Of a stretch of DNA of 49,440 nucleotides, positions 24,771 to 35,348 are shown one piece after another (positions within the stretch are counted from its first letter, which is position 1; every line of letters begins with the position of its first letter). The notes beneath the pieces are model-generated. The model worked only from the letters and a program-made list of their open reading frames with translations. It made no database searches and was not told the origin of the DNA. The stretch is from the NCBI GenBank assembly GCA_963205165.1, contig CAUJJX010000019.1, positions 1 through 49,440 of the forward strand, in the 5' to 3' direction. The DNA is from Pseudomonadota bacterium. Its GTDB lineage: Bacteria > Pseudomonadota > Gammaproteobacteria > Burkholderiales > Ga0077523. The translations under genes were made by a program, and so were the position numbers.

Positions 24771-24840
24771 CAGGTGGCCGGCGTATCGGTCGGCACGACG
24801 AACCCGCACAACCACCCGCCACGAACGGAGGATCACGCCA

Positions 24841-25632
24841 ATGCGCATCGGACTTTCACAACTTCAGACCATGAAACAGCAGGGCGAGAAGATCGCCATG
24901 ATCTGCTGCTACGACGCCGCCACGGGCGGGCTCGCGGAAGCCGCCGGGGCCGAGATCATTCTCGTCGGCGACTCCCTCGGGATGCTCGTCCAGGGCCATG
25001 ATTCGACGCTTCCGGTCTCCATCGAGGACGCCGTCTATCACACCCGCTGCGTCACCCGCGGCACGAGCAAGGTCGTCGTGCTCGGCGACCTGCCCTTCGG
25101 CAGCTACCAGGCGAGCCCGGAGCAGGCCTACACGAATTCGGCGAAGCTCATGGCCGCCGGCGCGACGATGGTGAAGCTCGAAGGCGGTGCCCTGATGGCG
25201 CCCGCGGTGGAGTTCATCGCGTCCCGCGGCATCCCGGTGTCCGGCCACCTCGGTCTCACGCCGCAGTCCTTCCTGACGATCGGTGGGTTCAAGGTCCAGG
25301 GCAAGTCGGACGCGGCCGCGCAGCGCGTGATCGACGACGCCAAGGCGCTCGCGAGCGCCGGCGCCTGCATGATCGTGCTGGAAGCCGTGCCGTCCGCGCT
25401 CGGCAAGCAGGTCCAGGACGCCATCGACATTCCCGTGATCGGCATCGGCGCCGGCCCCGACGTCGCCGGCCAGATCCTGCTGATGTACGACATGCTCGAC
25501 ATCTACCAGGGCCGCAAGGCGAAGTTCGTGAAGAACTTCATGACCGGCGCACCCTCGATCCTCGCGGCGCTCCAGACGTACGTGAAAGACGTGAAGTCCG
25601 GCGCCTTCCCCAGCCCCGAATACTGTTACTGA
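24841..25632 (+). CDS. panB: 3-methyl-2-oxobutanoate hydroxymethyltransferase
   Basis: First committed step of pantothenate synthesis: adds a hydroxymethyl from 5,10-methylene-tetrahydrofolate to 2-oxoisovalerate, giving ketopantoate. It has 263 residues. Recognisable are MICCYDAATGGLAEAAGA, LVGDSLGMLVQGHDSTLPV, the metal and catalytic region KLEGGA, VSGHLGLTPQS, and IPVIGIGAGPDVAGQIL. The ATG at 24841 has GGAGG ten or so bases before it; the frame open from 24685 is not supported. panC follows after 13 bases. The first 20 residues are normal, with no targeting sequence. Confidence 0.96.
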   Translation: MRIGLSQLQTMKQQGEKIAMICCYDAATGGLAEAAGAEIILVGDSLGMLVQGHDSTLPVSIEDAVYHTRCVTRGTSKVVVLGDLPFGSYQASPEQAYTNSAKLMAAGATMVKLEGGALMAPAVEFIASRGIPVSGHLGLTPQSFLTIGGFKVQGKSDAAAQRVIDDAKALASAGACMIVLEAVPSALGKQVQDAIDIPVIGIGAGPDVAGQILLMYDMLDIYQGRKAKFVKNFMTGAPSILAALQTYVKDVKSGAFPSPEYCY

Positions 25633-25645
25633 GGTTCCACTGCCC

Positions 25646-26479
25646 ATGGAAATCGTCCGCACCGTCGCGGAACTGCGTGCACGGCTCGCCCGGGAGTCCG
25701 CCGTGTCCTGCGTTCCGACCATGGGCAACATCCACGACGGCCACCTGCGGCTCGTCGACCTCGCAGGCGGTCAGGCGCCGTTCGTCGTCACGACGATCTT
25801 CGTCAACCGCCTGCAGTTCGGTCAGGGTGAGGATTTCGATCGCTACCCCCGGACCTTCGAGGACGACTGCCGCAAGCTCGAGGGCGCGGGCTGCAAGCTC
25901 GTGTTCCACCCGGACGAGGGCGAGATGTACCCCGAGCCGCAGGTCTTCGCGGTCGATCCCCCGCCGGTCGCCAACAAGCTCGAAGGCCGCTTCCGGCCGG
26001 GCCACTTCCGTGGCGTCGCGACGGTCGTGCTGAAGCTCATCAACATCGTGCAGCCGCAGATCGCGGTGTTCGGCAAGAAGGACTACCAGCAGATCCATAT
26101 CGTCCGGCACATGGTCGACCAGCTCGCGCTGCCGGTGCGCATCGTCGCCGCCGAGACCTTCCGTGCGGACGACGGCCTCGCGCTGTCGTCCCGCAACCGC
26201 TATCTCACCGACGCCGAACGTGCCGAAGCGCCTCGCCTGCATCAGGCGCTGTCGCAGGTGCGTGTCGCGGTCGAGGGGGGCGATCGCAACTTCGAGGCGC
26301 TCGAATTCGCCGCCGATGCGCTGCTCGCGCGCCACGGCTGGCATGTCGATTATGTCGTCGTGCGCAGCCGACGCACCCTCATGCAGCCGGAGGCCGACGA
26401 GCGAGATCTCGTCGTGCTCGGTGCGGCCCGTCTCGGCAACACGCGCCTGATCGACAATCTCGAGATCAGTGCGCCGTAA
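25646..26479 (+). CDS. panC: Pantoate-beta-alanine ligase (pantothenate synthetase)
   Basis: Condenses pantoate with beta-alanine via a pantoyl adenylate, using ATP, to give pantothenate. It has 277 residues. The nucleotidyltransferase motif is PTMGNIHDGHLRLVDLA (HIGH-like), then TTIFVNRLQF, FRPGHFRGVATVVLKL, FGKKDYQQIHIVRHMV and the SSRNRYLTDAE segment (KMSKS-like region). It is the last gene of a folate/pantothenate run and is followed by a clear terminator. CoA synthesis is thus represented in this window by panB, panC and coaBC. Confidence 0.96.
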   Translation: MEIVRTVAELRARLARESAVSCVPTMGNIHDGHLRLVDLAGGQAPFVVTTIFVNRLQFGQGEDFDRYPRTFEDDCRKLEGAGCKLVFHPDEGEMYPEPQVFAVDPPPVANKLEGRFRPGHFRGVATVVLKLINIVQPQIAVFGKKDYQQIHIVRHMVDQLALPVRIVAAETFRADDGLALSSRNRYLTDAERAEAPRLHQALSQVRVAVEGGDRNFEALEFAADALLARHGWHVDYVVVRSRRTLMQPEADERDLVVLGAARLGNTRLIDNLEISAP

Positions 26480-26520
26480 CGGGTTCGATGCAGCAGCGAG
26501 GTCGCTGCGATGCGGTCACG

Positions 26521-26550
26521 GAAGGGCACCTGCGGGTGCCCTTCTTGTTG
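26521..26550 (+). terminator. Intrinsic terminator after panC
   Basis: GAAGGGCACC (26521-26530) pairs with GGTGCCCTTC (26535-26544) around TGCG, followed by TTGTTG. It lies 41 bases after the panC stop. Confidence 0.8.
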
Positions 26551-26586
26551 TCGGTGGGACGCGATTGTCGACCTCGCCGATGTTCT

Positions 26587-26652
26587 GGTTCGCCGGCTCG
26601 ATGGTTCCACCTACTCGATGGTTCACCGGCTCGATGGTTCTCCAGGCTCGAC
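26587..26652. repeat. Four imperfect 16-17 base tandem repeats
   Basis: Units of the form GGTTCNCCNGCTCGAT follow one another four times, with lengths of 16, 17, 16 and 17 bases and a few changes. The array lies in the non-coding gap 26480-26805, between the panC terminator and the stop of the PEP-CTERM gene; the rest of that gap (26653-26805) shows no gene or signal that I recognise. Confidence 0.65.
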
Positions 26653-26805
26653 ACGCGGATCGTCGGTCGTCGCCCGGCGACGGGCTCCGCCTTCGTGGCC
26701 ATCTCTCCTGCAGACGCTGCGGATACCCGGCCCGACGACCCGGGCGCACGTGCGGCTGGACACGCCCGGACCCGCCACCGGATCCGGGCGTGCGTTGCTC
26801 GGACG

Positions 26806-27543
26806 TCAGCCGGCGCAGCGCGCGACCCGCCGCCGCCGCGACAGCGCCAGCAGACCGAGTCCGGCAGCCACGAGCGCGTAGCTGGATGGTTCGGGCACTG
26901 GCGCCGCGATGATTCCGGCGACCGCCACCGCGGCGCTGTTCGCAGCGCCTGGCGTCCCGAGATCACCCAGGCCGTAAGTGATGCCGGCCGGGGTGTTGGC
27001 GAGATCTGCGGCGACGATGAGCGGCAGGGTGCCCCCGCGCACTTCGAGGCTCTTGCCGGCCGCAGCGCTCGACCAGTTCACCTGTACAAGCGTCGTTCCG
27101 TCGGCCGTGCGGATCCGGACGAAGTCGTTGCTGTTGCCGAGCGAGATGGCGCTGCCCCACGCGTAGTCGACGGCTACCCCACCGTTCGCACCGCTGTCGG
27201 CGTTCGCGCCGAGGACGGCGAACTCGCCTGGCTGGATGATCAGGCTGCCCGCGATCGTGAAGTTCTCGACGCCGCTGCCACGCTGGCTCTCTACGACGAG
27301 CCCGCCCAGGTCCACGGCGACGCCCAGCGGATTCACGAGCTCGAACCATTCGCCGGCGGTGTCCGCGACCTTCGACGGGTCGGGGATGACCTCGCTGATC
27401 ACGAGCTGCCCGGGCAGCAGCGTCGATGCAGTGAGCGTTGTCGTCGCATGCGCCGTCGTGATTGCGAGCATTGCAGCGAGCGCAGCAGTCGTGGTCGCGA
27501 GTGCGAAGCGCTTCGGTTGGGACCTGCGGGACCTCGGGTTCAT
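26806..27543 (-). CDS. Lamin-tail domain protein with PEP-CTERM sorting signal
   Basis: An exported protein of 245 residues. A long signal peptide (basic RRSQPKR, then FALATTTAALAAMLAITT, cut near AHA) is followed by a lamin-tail-like beta domain: LVISEVIPDPSKVADTAGEW then FELVNPLGVAVDLGGL, AGSLIIQPGEFAVLG, and a later LGDLGTPGAANSA that is typical of the end of LTD domains. The C-terminus is a PEP-CTERM tail: VPEPSS, a hydrophobic stretch YALVAAGLGLLALS and basic RRRRVARC. Such tails are recognised by an exosortase for surface delivery, usually in bacteria that make exopolysaccharide. No exosortase gene is visible here. Its own function is unknown; extracellular LTD proteins are often linked to surface or DNA/polymer binding, which is only a suggestion. 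Confidence 0.85.
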   Translation of the reverse strand: MNPRSRRSQPKRFALATTTAALAAMLAITTAHATTTLTASTLLPGQLVISEVIPDPSKVADTAGEWFELVNPLGVAVDLGGLVVESQRGSGVENFTIAGSLIIQPGEFAVLGANADSGANGGVAVDYAWGSAISLGNSNDFVRIRTADGTTLVQVNWSSAAAGKSLEVRGGTLPLIVAADLANTPAGITYGLGDLGTPGAANSAAVAVAGIIAAPVPEPSSYALVAAGLGLLALSRRRRVARCAG

Positions 27544-27923
27544 GCCTGTCTCCTTGTCACCATGAAGGGATGGAGCGCAAGGCGAATCAGGCGGCGTCTG
27601 GGCGACGCACCGTCATGATCGTCCGGCGCGGTGCGGACCATAGTCCCGCCGGAATTCTCGTGGCCATATGACATTCGGGTGGCATGCAATGCGACGAAGA
27701 GTCGCGCGAGATGCGCCCGCTCCGGGATTTCCCCGGATATCGCGGATCTGCGGCAAGGTTCCGATCGTCGGATCGGCAGTATCCCGGCACGCAGTGCCCG
27801 AGGCCGTGCGGACGATCATCGCGGCGTGGGCCGCAGCGAGCGCGTTGCCCTCGTTCGAGGTCGCCGCGCCGGTGCAGGTCCGGTGCCGCACAGGTGCCGC
27901 CGCACCGGACCGGCGGCGACCGA
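27544..27923. other. Intergenic gap upstream of the PEP-CTERM gene
   Basis: 380 bases between the start of the PEP-CTERM gene and the stop of alanine dehydrogenase, both on the minus strand. No supported gene. The only structure is a nine-pair inverted repeat, GTCCGGTGC (27878-27886) and GCACCGGAC (27902-27910), just beyond the alanine dehydrogenase stop. It could act in leftward termination but has no T-run. Confidence 0.45.
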
Positions 27924-29039
27924 TCATCCTGTGATCGCGTTCTCCGGCGGCACGCACGGCAGGCCGAGATCGTCGGCGAGTGGCGCGTACGTGATGCTGC
28001 CGTTCCACACCTGGAGCCCCTGCAGCAGGCCGGCGTCGCGGCGCGCGGCCTCGCGCCATCCGAGATCGGCGAGCGCGAGCGCGTACGGCAGCGTCGCCTG
28101 CGTCAGCGCGAGGGTCGATGTGCGCGCGACCGCGCCCGGCATGTTGCCGACGCAGTAGTGCACGACGCCTTCCTCGACGTAGATCGGATCCGCGTGCGTG
28201 GTCTGGTGCGAGGTCTCCGCGCAGCCGCCCTGGTCGATGCCGACGTCGACCAGCACCGACCCGCGCCGCATCGCCCGCAGCATCTCGCGCGTGATGAGCT
28301 GCGGTGCGTGGCGTCCGCGCACGAGCACGGCACCGATGACGAGGTCGGACGCGGCGATGTGGCGCGCGATTGCCTGCGGTTCCGAGTAGCACGTCTTCAG
28401 ACGCGGCCCGTAGAGATCGTCGAGCGCGCGCAGCCGGTCGAGATCCACGTCCAGGATCGTGACGTCGGCACCGAAGCCCATCGCGGTGCGCGCGGCCTGC
28501 GTGCCGACGGTGCCCGCCCCCAGGATCGTCCCGATCCCCGGCGGCACACCGGGCACGCCCGGCAGGCACACGCCGCTGCCGCCCTGCGGAAGCATCAGGG
28601 CCCACGCGCCCACCTGGATCGCGAGCCGCCCCGCGACCTCGGACATCGGGATCAGCAGCGGGAGTCCGCCGGCGGAATTCGTGACGGTCTCGTAGGCGAT
28701 GCCGACCGAGCCCGCCGCGCGCATCGCTTCGACGACGTCGGGGCACGTGACGAGATGCAGGTACGTGAACAGCACCTGATCCCGCCGGAAGAAACCGAGT
28801 TCGGCGGGCTGCGGTTCCTTCACCTTCATCACGAGGTCGGCGTCCCACGCTTCGGCGGCCGACGCGACGATGGTCGCGCCCGCCGCGACATAGGCGTCGT
28901 CCGCGAAGCCGGCGTGTCCGCCCGCACTCGACTGGACGAGCACCGTGTGGCCGCGGCCTCGCAGCGCAGCGGCACCGGCCGGCGTCAGCGCGAGGCGGTA
29001 TTCGTGGTTCTTGATTTCCTTCGGTACACCGATGCGCAT
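27924..29039 (-). CDS. ald: Alanine dehydrogenase
   Basis: Reversible NAD-dependent oxidative deamination of L-alanine to pyruvate and ammonium. It has 371 residues, exactly the usual length. The N-terminal MRIGVPKEIKNHEYRLAL and VKVKEPQ-like LVMKVKEPQPAELGFF carry the substrate Arg and Lys; LHL and the catalytic His lie in FTYLHLVTCPD; NAD binding is ILGAGTVGTQAARTAMGFGA with the following D in LDVDLDR; and the active-site Asp is in VLVDVGIDQGGCAETS. The ATG at 29039 is preferred over one two codons upstream because AGGAG lies eight bases before it. It stands as a single gene, preceded by a 379-base gap. It may serve nitrogen assimilation or release in step with the urea genes, which is inference. 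Confidence 0.96.
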   Translation of the reverse strand: MRIGVPKEIKNHEYRLALTPAGAAALRGRGHTVLVQSSAGGHAGFADDAYVAAGATIVASAAEAWDADLVMKVKEPQPAELGFFRRDQVLFTYLHLVTCPDVVEAMRAAGSVGIAYETVTNSAGGLPLLIPMSEVAGRLAIQVGAWALMLPQGGSGVCLPGVPGVPPGIGTILGAGTVGTQAARTAMGFGADVTILDVDLDRLRALDDLYGPRLKTCYSEPQAIARHIAASDLVIGAVLVRGRHAPQLITREMLRAMRRGSVLVDVGIDQGGCAETSHQTTHADPIYVEEGVVHYCVGNMPGAVARTSTLALTQATLPYALALADLGWREAARRDAGLLQGLQVWNGSITYAPLADDLGLPCVPPENAITG

Positions 29040-29418
29040 GGTCATGGCTCCTCGTGCTCTGGAATTGCGGGATGTCGCCGACGGTCGCACGGTGGTGCGG
29101 CCCTTCCGCAGATCCGCGCGCGGTGGGTCGGCGGATGGCGCGTTACGACGGCCGGACGCTCGCGACCGATGATGCGCCGTCGCGTGCAGTGCCTGCGTAC
29201 GGTACCGAGCGGACGGTGCGCCGGTCCATCCGGGCCGGGCGGATGTCGATGCGCGGCTCGGGCACGTTCGCACCGCGACGTGTGCATCGGATCGTGCCGA
29301 TGCCGGAACCTGGTTGCCGCGCTCGACGACGTCGAGCGCTCTTCGCCGCCCTGGTACGCGGACGAAAAAAACGCCCGGCATTGCCGGGCGTTCTTCGCGA
29401 ACCATGTCAGCCGGTCGA
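29040..29418. other. Intergenic gap between alanine dehydrogenase and the FAH hydrolase
   Basis: 379 bases. No coding frame with any family resemblance was found. The right end holds the terminator of the hydrolase gene, described separately. A short hairpin GCATCGG (29284-29290)/CCGATGC (29297-29303) is the only other structure; its role is unclear. Confidence 0.5.
29364..29392 (-). terminator. Intrinsic terminator of the FAH-hydrolase gene
   Basis: On the minus strand AACGCCCGGC (29392-29383) pairs with GCCGGGCGTT (29379-29370) around a three-base loop and runs into TTTTTTT. It lies 26 bases after the stop codon. Confidence 0.88.
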
Positions 29419-30264
29419 TCAGCCGCCGGTGACTTCCTGGCGCTGCTCGCCCAGGCCGTCGATGCCGACACGCATCACGTCGCCGGACTTCAGGAACACG
29501 GCGGTCGGCTTGATGCCCATGCCCACGCCGGGCGGCGTGCCCGTCGTGATGACGTCGCCGGGCTTCAGCGTGCACAGGAAGCTCACGTACGCCACGAGCT
29601 GGCGGATGTTGAAGATCATCGTGTTCGTGTTGCCGGTCTGCATGCGCTTGCCGTTCACGTCGAGCCACATCGCGAGGTTCTGCGGATCGGCGATCTCGTC
29701 GCGCGTCACGAGCCACGGACCGATCGGGCCGAAGGTGTCGAAGCCCTTGCCCTTGTCCCAGGTCTGGCCGCGCTCGAGCTGCCATTCGCGCTCGGACACG
29801 TCGTTGCAGATCATGTAGCCGGCGACGTAGTCGAGCGCGTCGGCTTCCGAGACGTTCTTCGCGGTCTTGCCGATCACGAACGCGAGTTCCACTTCCCAGT
29901 CGCCCTTCACGGAGCCGGCCGGCAGGACCACGGTGTCGTTCGGACCCATGATGCAGGACGTCGCCTTGTTGAACACGACCGGTTCCTTGGGAATCGGCAT
30001 GTTCGATTCCTTCGCGTGGTCGGAGTAGTTCAGGCCGATGGCGATGAACTTGCCGACGTTCGCGACCGGCGCGCCGAAGCGCGGATTGCCGTCGACCTTC
30101 GGCAGCGAATCCGGATCGAGCGCCTTGATGCGGGCGAGGCTTTCGTCGCTCAGCGCGCTGCCGTCGATGTCCTTCAGGACGCCGGACAGGTCACGGATCG
30201 CGCCGTTCGCATCGATGAGGCCGGGCTTCTCGGCACCTGCGGCGCCGTAACGAACGAGTTTCAT
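29419..30264 (-). CDS. Fumarylacetoacetate hydrolase family protein
   Basis: A C-C bond hydrolase of 281 residues. Motifs of the FAH fold are visible: KFIAIGLNYSDHAKES (His of the active site), PVVFNKATSCIMGPNDTVVL, the metal-binding DWEVELAFVIGK, GYMICNDVSEREWQL, KGFDTFGPIGPWLVT and GDVITTGTPPGVGMG. In this group, enzymes next to an SDR dehydrogenase and a UxaA-type dehydratase often hydrolyse 2,4-diketo-3-deoxy-L-fuconate in the non-phosphorylating L-fucose route; other substrates, such as acylpyruvates, are possible. It is 151 bases downstream of the SDR gene, same strand, with its own ribosome site GGGAG and a terminator after it. Confidence 0.88.
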   Translation of the reverse strand: MKLVRYGAAGAEKPGLIDANGAIRDLSGVLKDIDGSALSDESLARIKALDPDSLPKVDGNPRFGAPVANVGKFIAIGLNYSDHAKESNMPIPKEPVVFNKATSCIMGPNDTVVLPAGSVKGDWEVELAFVIGKTAKNVSEADALDYVAGYMICNDVSEREWQLERGQTWDKGKGFDTFGPIGPWLVTRDEIADPQNLAMWLDVNGKRMQTGNTNTMIFNIRQLVAYVSFLCTLKPGDVITTGTPPGVGMGIKPTAVFLKSGDVMRVGIDGLGEQRQEVTGG

Positions 30265-30286
30265 CTTCGATCTCCCTCTGGTCGGT

Positions 30287-30340
30287 GATCCGTGATCGCT
30301 GCGCGGTTGCCGGTCGTCGGCGGCCGCCGATCCGTGATCG
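30287..30340. repeat. Two copies of a 12-base palindromic motif between the FAH and SDR genes
   Basis: GATCCGTGATCG occurs at 30287-30298 and again at 30329-30340, 42 bases apart start to start. The second copy is preceded by C, giving the near-perfect palindrome CGATC-CGT-GATCG. Both lie in the 151-base gap between two minus-strand genes, upstream of the hydrolase start. It could be an operator or only residue of a degenerate repeat. Confidence 0.4.
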
Positions 30341-30415
30341 GTGAAAGCGGTTGGTGGTGCTGGAAAGCGTTGCGGTGCGGCGGTCGCGCCTGCCGGAGCG
30401 GGCGCGGGCCCGGCA

Positions 30416-32931
<2,516 letters not shown>

Positions 32932-33022
32932 TTGGCAGTGCCCGGTGCGGCGCGTCCTGCGTCGCACCGGTCCCACCCGGGGTCCGTCGGCCTGTCGACA
33001 GATCCCAACCCGGAGGAAGTCC

Positions 33023-33292
33023 ATGAGCGACAACAACGAAGCCGGCGATCCGCTGGAGTTCTTCCGCAAGATGTGGAACCCGATGTCCTTCCCGATGCCC
33101 GGCATGTTCCAGCCGACGATGAACGTGGAAGACGTCGAGAAGAAGATCGCCGAACTGCAGTCCGTCGAGAACTGGCTGAAGATGAACCTCACCTTCCTCC
33201 AGATGACCATCAAGACGCTCGAGATGCAGCGGTCCGCGCTGAACGGACTCCAGGAGTCCGCGAAAGCCGCGAAGCAGCCCCGCCAGCCGTGA
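33023..33292 (+). CDS. phaM: Short PhaM-like polyhydroxyalkanoate granule protein
   Basis: A protein of 89 residues. DPLEFFRKMWNPMSFPMPGM then VEDVEKKIAELQSVENWLKM and LQMTIKTLEMQRSALNGLQ match the conserved N-terminal part of PhaM, which links PHA synthase, granule and nucleoid. In Ralstonia eutropha PhaM is much longer because a Lys/Ala/Pro-rich C-terminal tail binds DNA; that tail is missing here and the protein stops at KAAKQPRQP. Helices at 35-55 and 58-78 suggest oligomerisation. The ribosome site GGAGGAAG is good. The stop is embedded in the start of the next gene (GTGA at 33289), so the two are translationally coupled. The short form suggests either a minimal variant or a function split over two genes. 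Confidence 0.8.
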   Translation: MSDNNEAGDPLEFFRKMWNPMSFPMPGMFQPTMNVEDVEKKIAELQSVENWLKMNLTFLQMTIKTLEMQRSALNGLQESAKAAKQPRQP

Positions 33293-33651
33293 GGATCAAC
33301 GCAGCACCGCCGCCGGTCTTCACCGTTCCGGAGACCCCCGCGGTCGGCGTGGTCGGCGAAGTCCGGTCGTCCGCCGCGGTGCGTGCCATCGAGGTCGGCA
33401 GCGGAGGGGGCGCGCCGGGCATGGGTTCCCTTGCGCGCAGCTACGAGCCGGTCCCCACGCCGGCGGGTCCGCGGCCGACCTATCTCGATCGCCGCGCCGA
33501 CGAATCGGCGCGCCGCACCGAGGACCGTCGCCAGCGCGCGATCCCGGTGCTCATCGACACGCGCTCCGGTCGTGATCGCCGCCGCGACAATCGTCGCGAG
33601 CGCGATGCCGACGTCGCGCCCGCCCGTTCCGGAATCGACATCAAGGCCTGA
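33289..33651 (+). CDS. Hypothetical Arg-rich protein coupled to phaM
   Basis: A protein of 120 residues starting at a GTG that overlaps the phaM stop (GTGA). I do not recognise the family. The N-terminal half is Pro/Val/Gly rich and probably unstructured (PPPVFTVPETPAVGVV); the middle is SLARSYEPVPTPAGPRPT; the C-terminal half is strongly charged with repeated Arg-Arg pairs (YLDRRADESARRTEDRRQRA, then LIDTRSGRDRRRDNRRERDA). Base composition and codon use match the neighbours. The coupling to phaM and the Arg-rich tail raise the possibility that it provides a nucleic-acid or anionic-surface contact that the short PhaM lacks; there is no direct evidence. Downstream is a 222-base gap. Confidence 0.7.
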   Translation: MRINAAPPPVFTVPETPAVGVVGEVRSSAAVRAIEVGSGGGAPGMGSLARSYEPVPTPAGPRPTYLDRRADESARRTEDRRQRAIPVLIDTRSGRDRRRDNRRERDADVAPARSGIDIKA

Positions 33652-33765
33652 CCGGCCGCACGCGCCGTCGGGACGCGCCTCGCACCGACGGTAAGGTTGC
33701 CGAAAGACGCGCTCCGCAGAATCCGTTCACGCGTCGCGCCCGTTCCCCCGAACGGTGTGCTGCGT

Positions 33766-33836
33766 GGGCCGCGTCCAACGATCCCCGGCGTCCGCCGTCG
33801 ATCGGGAAAGCATGGTCTCCCTTTGGGACGCGGCCC
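33766..33836 (+). other. Long-range inverted repeat after the phaM operon
   Basis: GGGCCGCGTCC (33766-33776) is the exact complement of GGACGCGGCCC (33826-33836), 49 bases apart, and is followed by TCTTTTCCCTT. It may end rightward transcription of the phaM pair in the convergent gap 33652-33873, but the large loop makes this uncertain. The gap holds no other gene. Confidence 0.45.
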
Positions 33837-33873
33837 TCTTTTCCCTTGCCCTTGTCGCGTGCGGCTGCCGGAT

Positions 33874-34341
33874 TCAGAGCGGCGGCAGCGCCACCCCGAT
33901 CTGCTGCAGGATGCCGCGCGGCGCGCCGCCCTCGATCGGTTCCGGACGGATCGATGCGAGCCGGTCGCCTTCGATGCGATAGAAGAACCGCTGCTCCGGG
34001 ATCTGCACCTTGCGATGCGTCGCCGGGATCGGCGCCATGCCCGGCATGTTGAAGACGCCGGCGTGCGTCCCGCCCTGGCGCCAGCGCACGAACCACCAGT
34101 GACCCTCCTTTTCCGGTGCATCCGCGCCAGCGCGCTCCGGCGCGTCGTGGTCGTAGCGCCAGTCCGGGAACCCTGCGTAGAGCGCGTGCAGGAAGGGCAG
34201 GAAATCCGCCTTCGCCACCGTCTTCCCGGACGAGATCACGACGAGGTCGTCGGCCATCGTCGCGGCGATGCGCGCGACGTCGTGCGTCTTCAGTCCTTCG
34301 ATGTAGTCCAGCAGGATCGCCGGGACGGTCGTGTCGTTCAT
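33874..34341 (-). CDS. SnoaL-like / NTF2-fold protein
   Basis: A protein of 155 residues with the look of the SnoaL-like (ester cyclase/ketosteroid-isomerase) fold: ILLDYIEGLKTHDVARIAAT then MADDLVVISSGKTV, FLHALYAGFPDWRYDHD, GHWWFVRWRQGGTHAGVFNM and RFFYRIEGDRLASIRPEPIE. Members bind small hydrophobic ligands and a few are isomerases or cyclases; most are of unknown use. No catalytic pair can be assigned here. The ATG overlaps the stop of the iminopeptidase gene by four bases, so both are coupled. No signal peptide is visible, so it is cytoplasmic. Confidence 0.8.
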   Translation of the reverse strand: MNDTTVPAILLDYIEGLKTHDVARIAATMADDLVVISSGKTVAKADFLPFLHALYAGFPDWRYDHDAPERAGADAPEKEGHWWFVRWRQGGTHAGVFNMPGMAPIPATHRKVQIPEQRFFYRIEGDRLASIRPEPIEGGAPRGILQQIGVALPPL

Positions 34342-35306
34342 TGCTGCTCCTTCGTGATGGTCTTGAATCGTTCCGTCGCCGCGATCAGCTGCGCGCGGAT
34401 GCCGGGTTCCCAGGCGGAATGTCCCGCGTCGGAAACGACGTGCAGTTCCGCCTCCGGCCACGCTGCCGCAAGGTCGAAGGCGCTGACGGCCGGGCAGACC
34501 ATGTCGTAGCGCCCCTGCACGATCACGCACGGCAGGTGCCGGATGCGGGCGATGTGCGCAAGCAGTCCGCCCACCGGCAGGAAGCTGTCGTGCGCGAAGT
34601 AGTGCGCCTCGATGCGCGCGAGGCCCAGCGCCACGACGTCGTCGCCGAAGTGCTCGATCGACGCGGCATTCGGCAGCAGCGTCGAGCACGAACCTTCGTA
34701 GAGACTCCAGCGGCGCGCGGCCGGCATGTGGACCGCGGGGTCCGGATCGTCGAGCCGCCGCCGGAATGCCGTCAGCAGGTCGCCGCGCTCGTCCGCCGTG
34801 ACGAACGACGCGAAGCGCTGCCACGCATCGGGGAAGACACTGCGGATCCCGTACAGGAACCAGTCGATCTCGGATTCGCGGCAGAGAAAGATGCCGCGGA
34901 GCACGAAGCCGAGGCAGCGGTCCGGATGCGCGATGCCGTACGCGAGCGCGAGCGTGGACCCCCACGAACCGCCGAACACGAACCAGCGGTCGATGCCGAG
35001 GTGCTCGCGCAGTGTCTCGATGTCGGCGACGAGATGCGGCGTCGTGTTGTCGACGACGTCGCCGAGTGGCTCGGATCGTCCCGCGCCGCGCTGGTCGAAG
35101 ATCACGATTCGGTAGTGGTCCGGGTCGAAGAAGCGCCGGTGCGCCGGGCTCGCGCCCGCGCCGGGGCCGCCGTGCAGGAACAGGACGGGCACGCCGGCCG
35201 GATTGCCGCTCGACTCCCAGTACATGACGTGGCGGTCGTCGAGCGCGAGCCGGCCGGACGCGTGGGATTCGATGTCGGGGAAGAGTTCGGTGCGGGTCGA
35301 GGTCAT
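34338..35306 (-). CDS. pip: Prolyl aminopeptidase (proline iminopeptidase)
   Basis: An alpha/beta-hydrolase of 322 residues that removes N-terminal proline from peptides. Diagnostic segments are VLFLHGGPGAGASPAHRRFF, VIFDQRGAGRSEP, the nucleophile elbow FVFGGSWGSTLALAYG (Ser), IFLCRESEIDWFLYG from the cap, the acid in GRYDMVCPAVSA and the His of VSDAGHSAWEP. All three catalytic residues are thus seen. The start chosen is MTSTRTELFPDIE at 35306; a longer frame begins at 35339 without similarity. It overlaps the SnoaL-like gene by four bases and lies 42 bases after the TraB/GumN gene. Confidence 0.93.
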   Translation of the reverse strand: MTSTRTELFPDIESHASGRLALDDRHVMYWESSGNPAGVPVLFLHGGPGAGASPAHRRFFDPDHYRIVIFDQRGAGRSEPLGDVVDNTTPHLVADIETLREHLGIDRWFVFGGSWGSTLALAYGIAHPDRCLGFVLRGIFLCRESEIDWFLYGIRSVFPDAWQRFASFVTADERGDLLTAFRRRLDDPDPAVHMPAARRWSLYEGSCSTLLPNAASIEHFGDDVVALGLARIEAHYFAHDSFLPVGGLLAHIARIRHLPCVIVQGRYDMVCPAVSAFDLAAAWPEAELHVVSDAGHSAWEPGIRAQLIAATERFKTITKEQQ

Positions 35307-35348
35307 CGGATCGGGGCTCGGGGTTCGGGGTGACTGCATACGAAAGCG

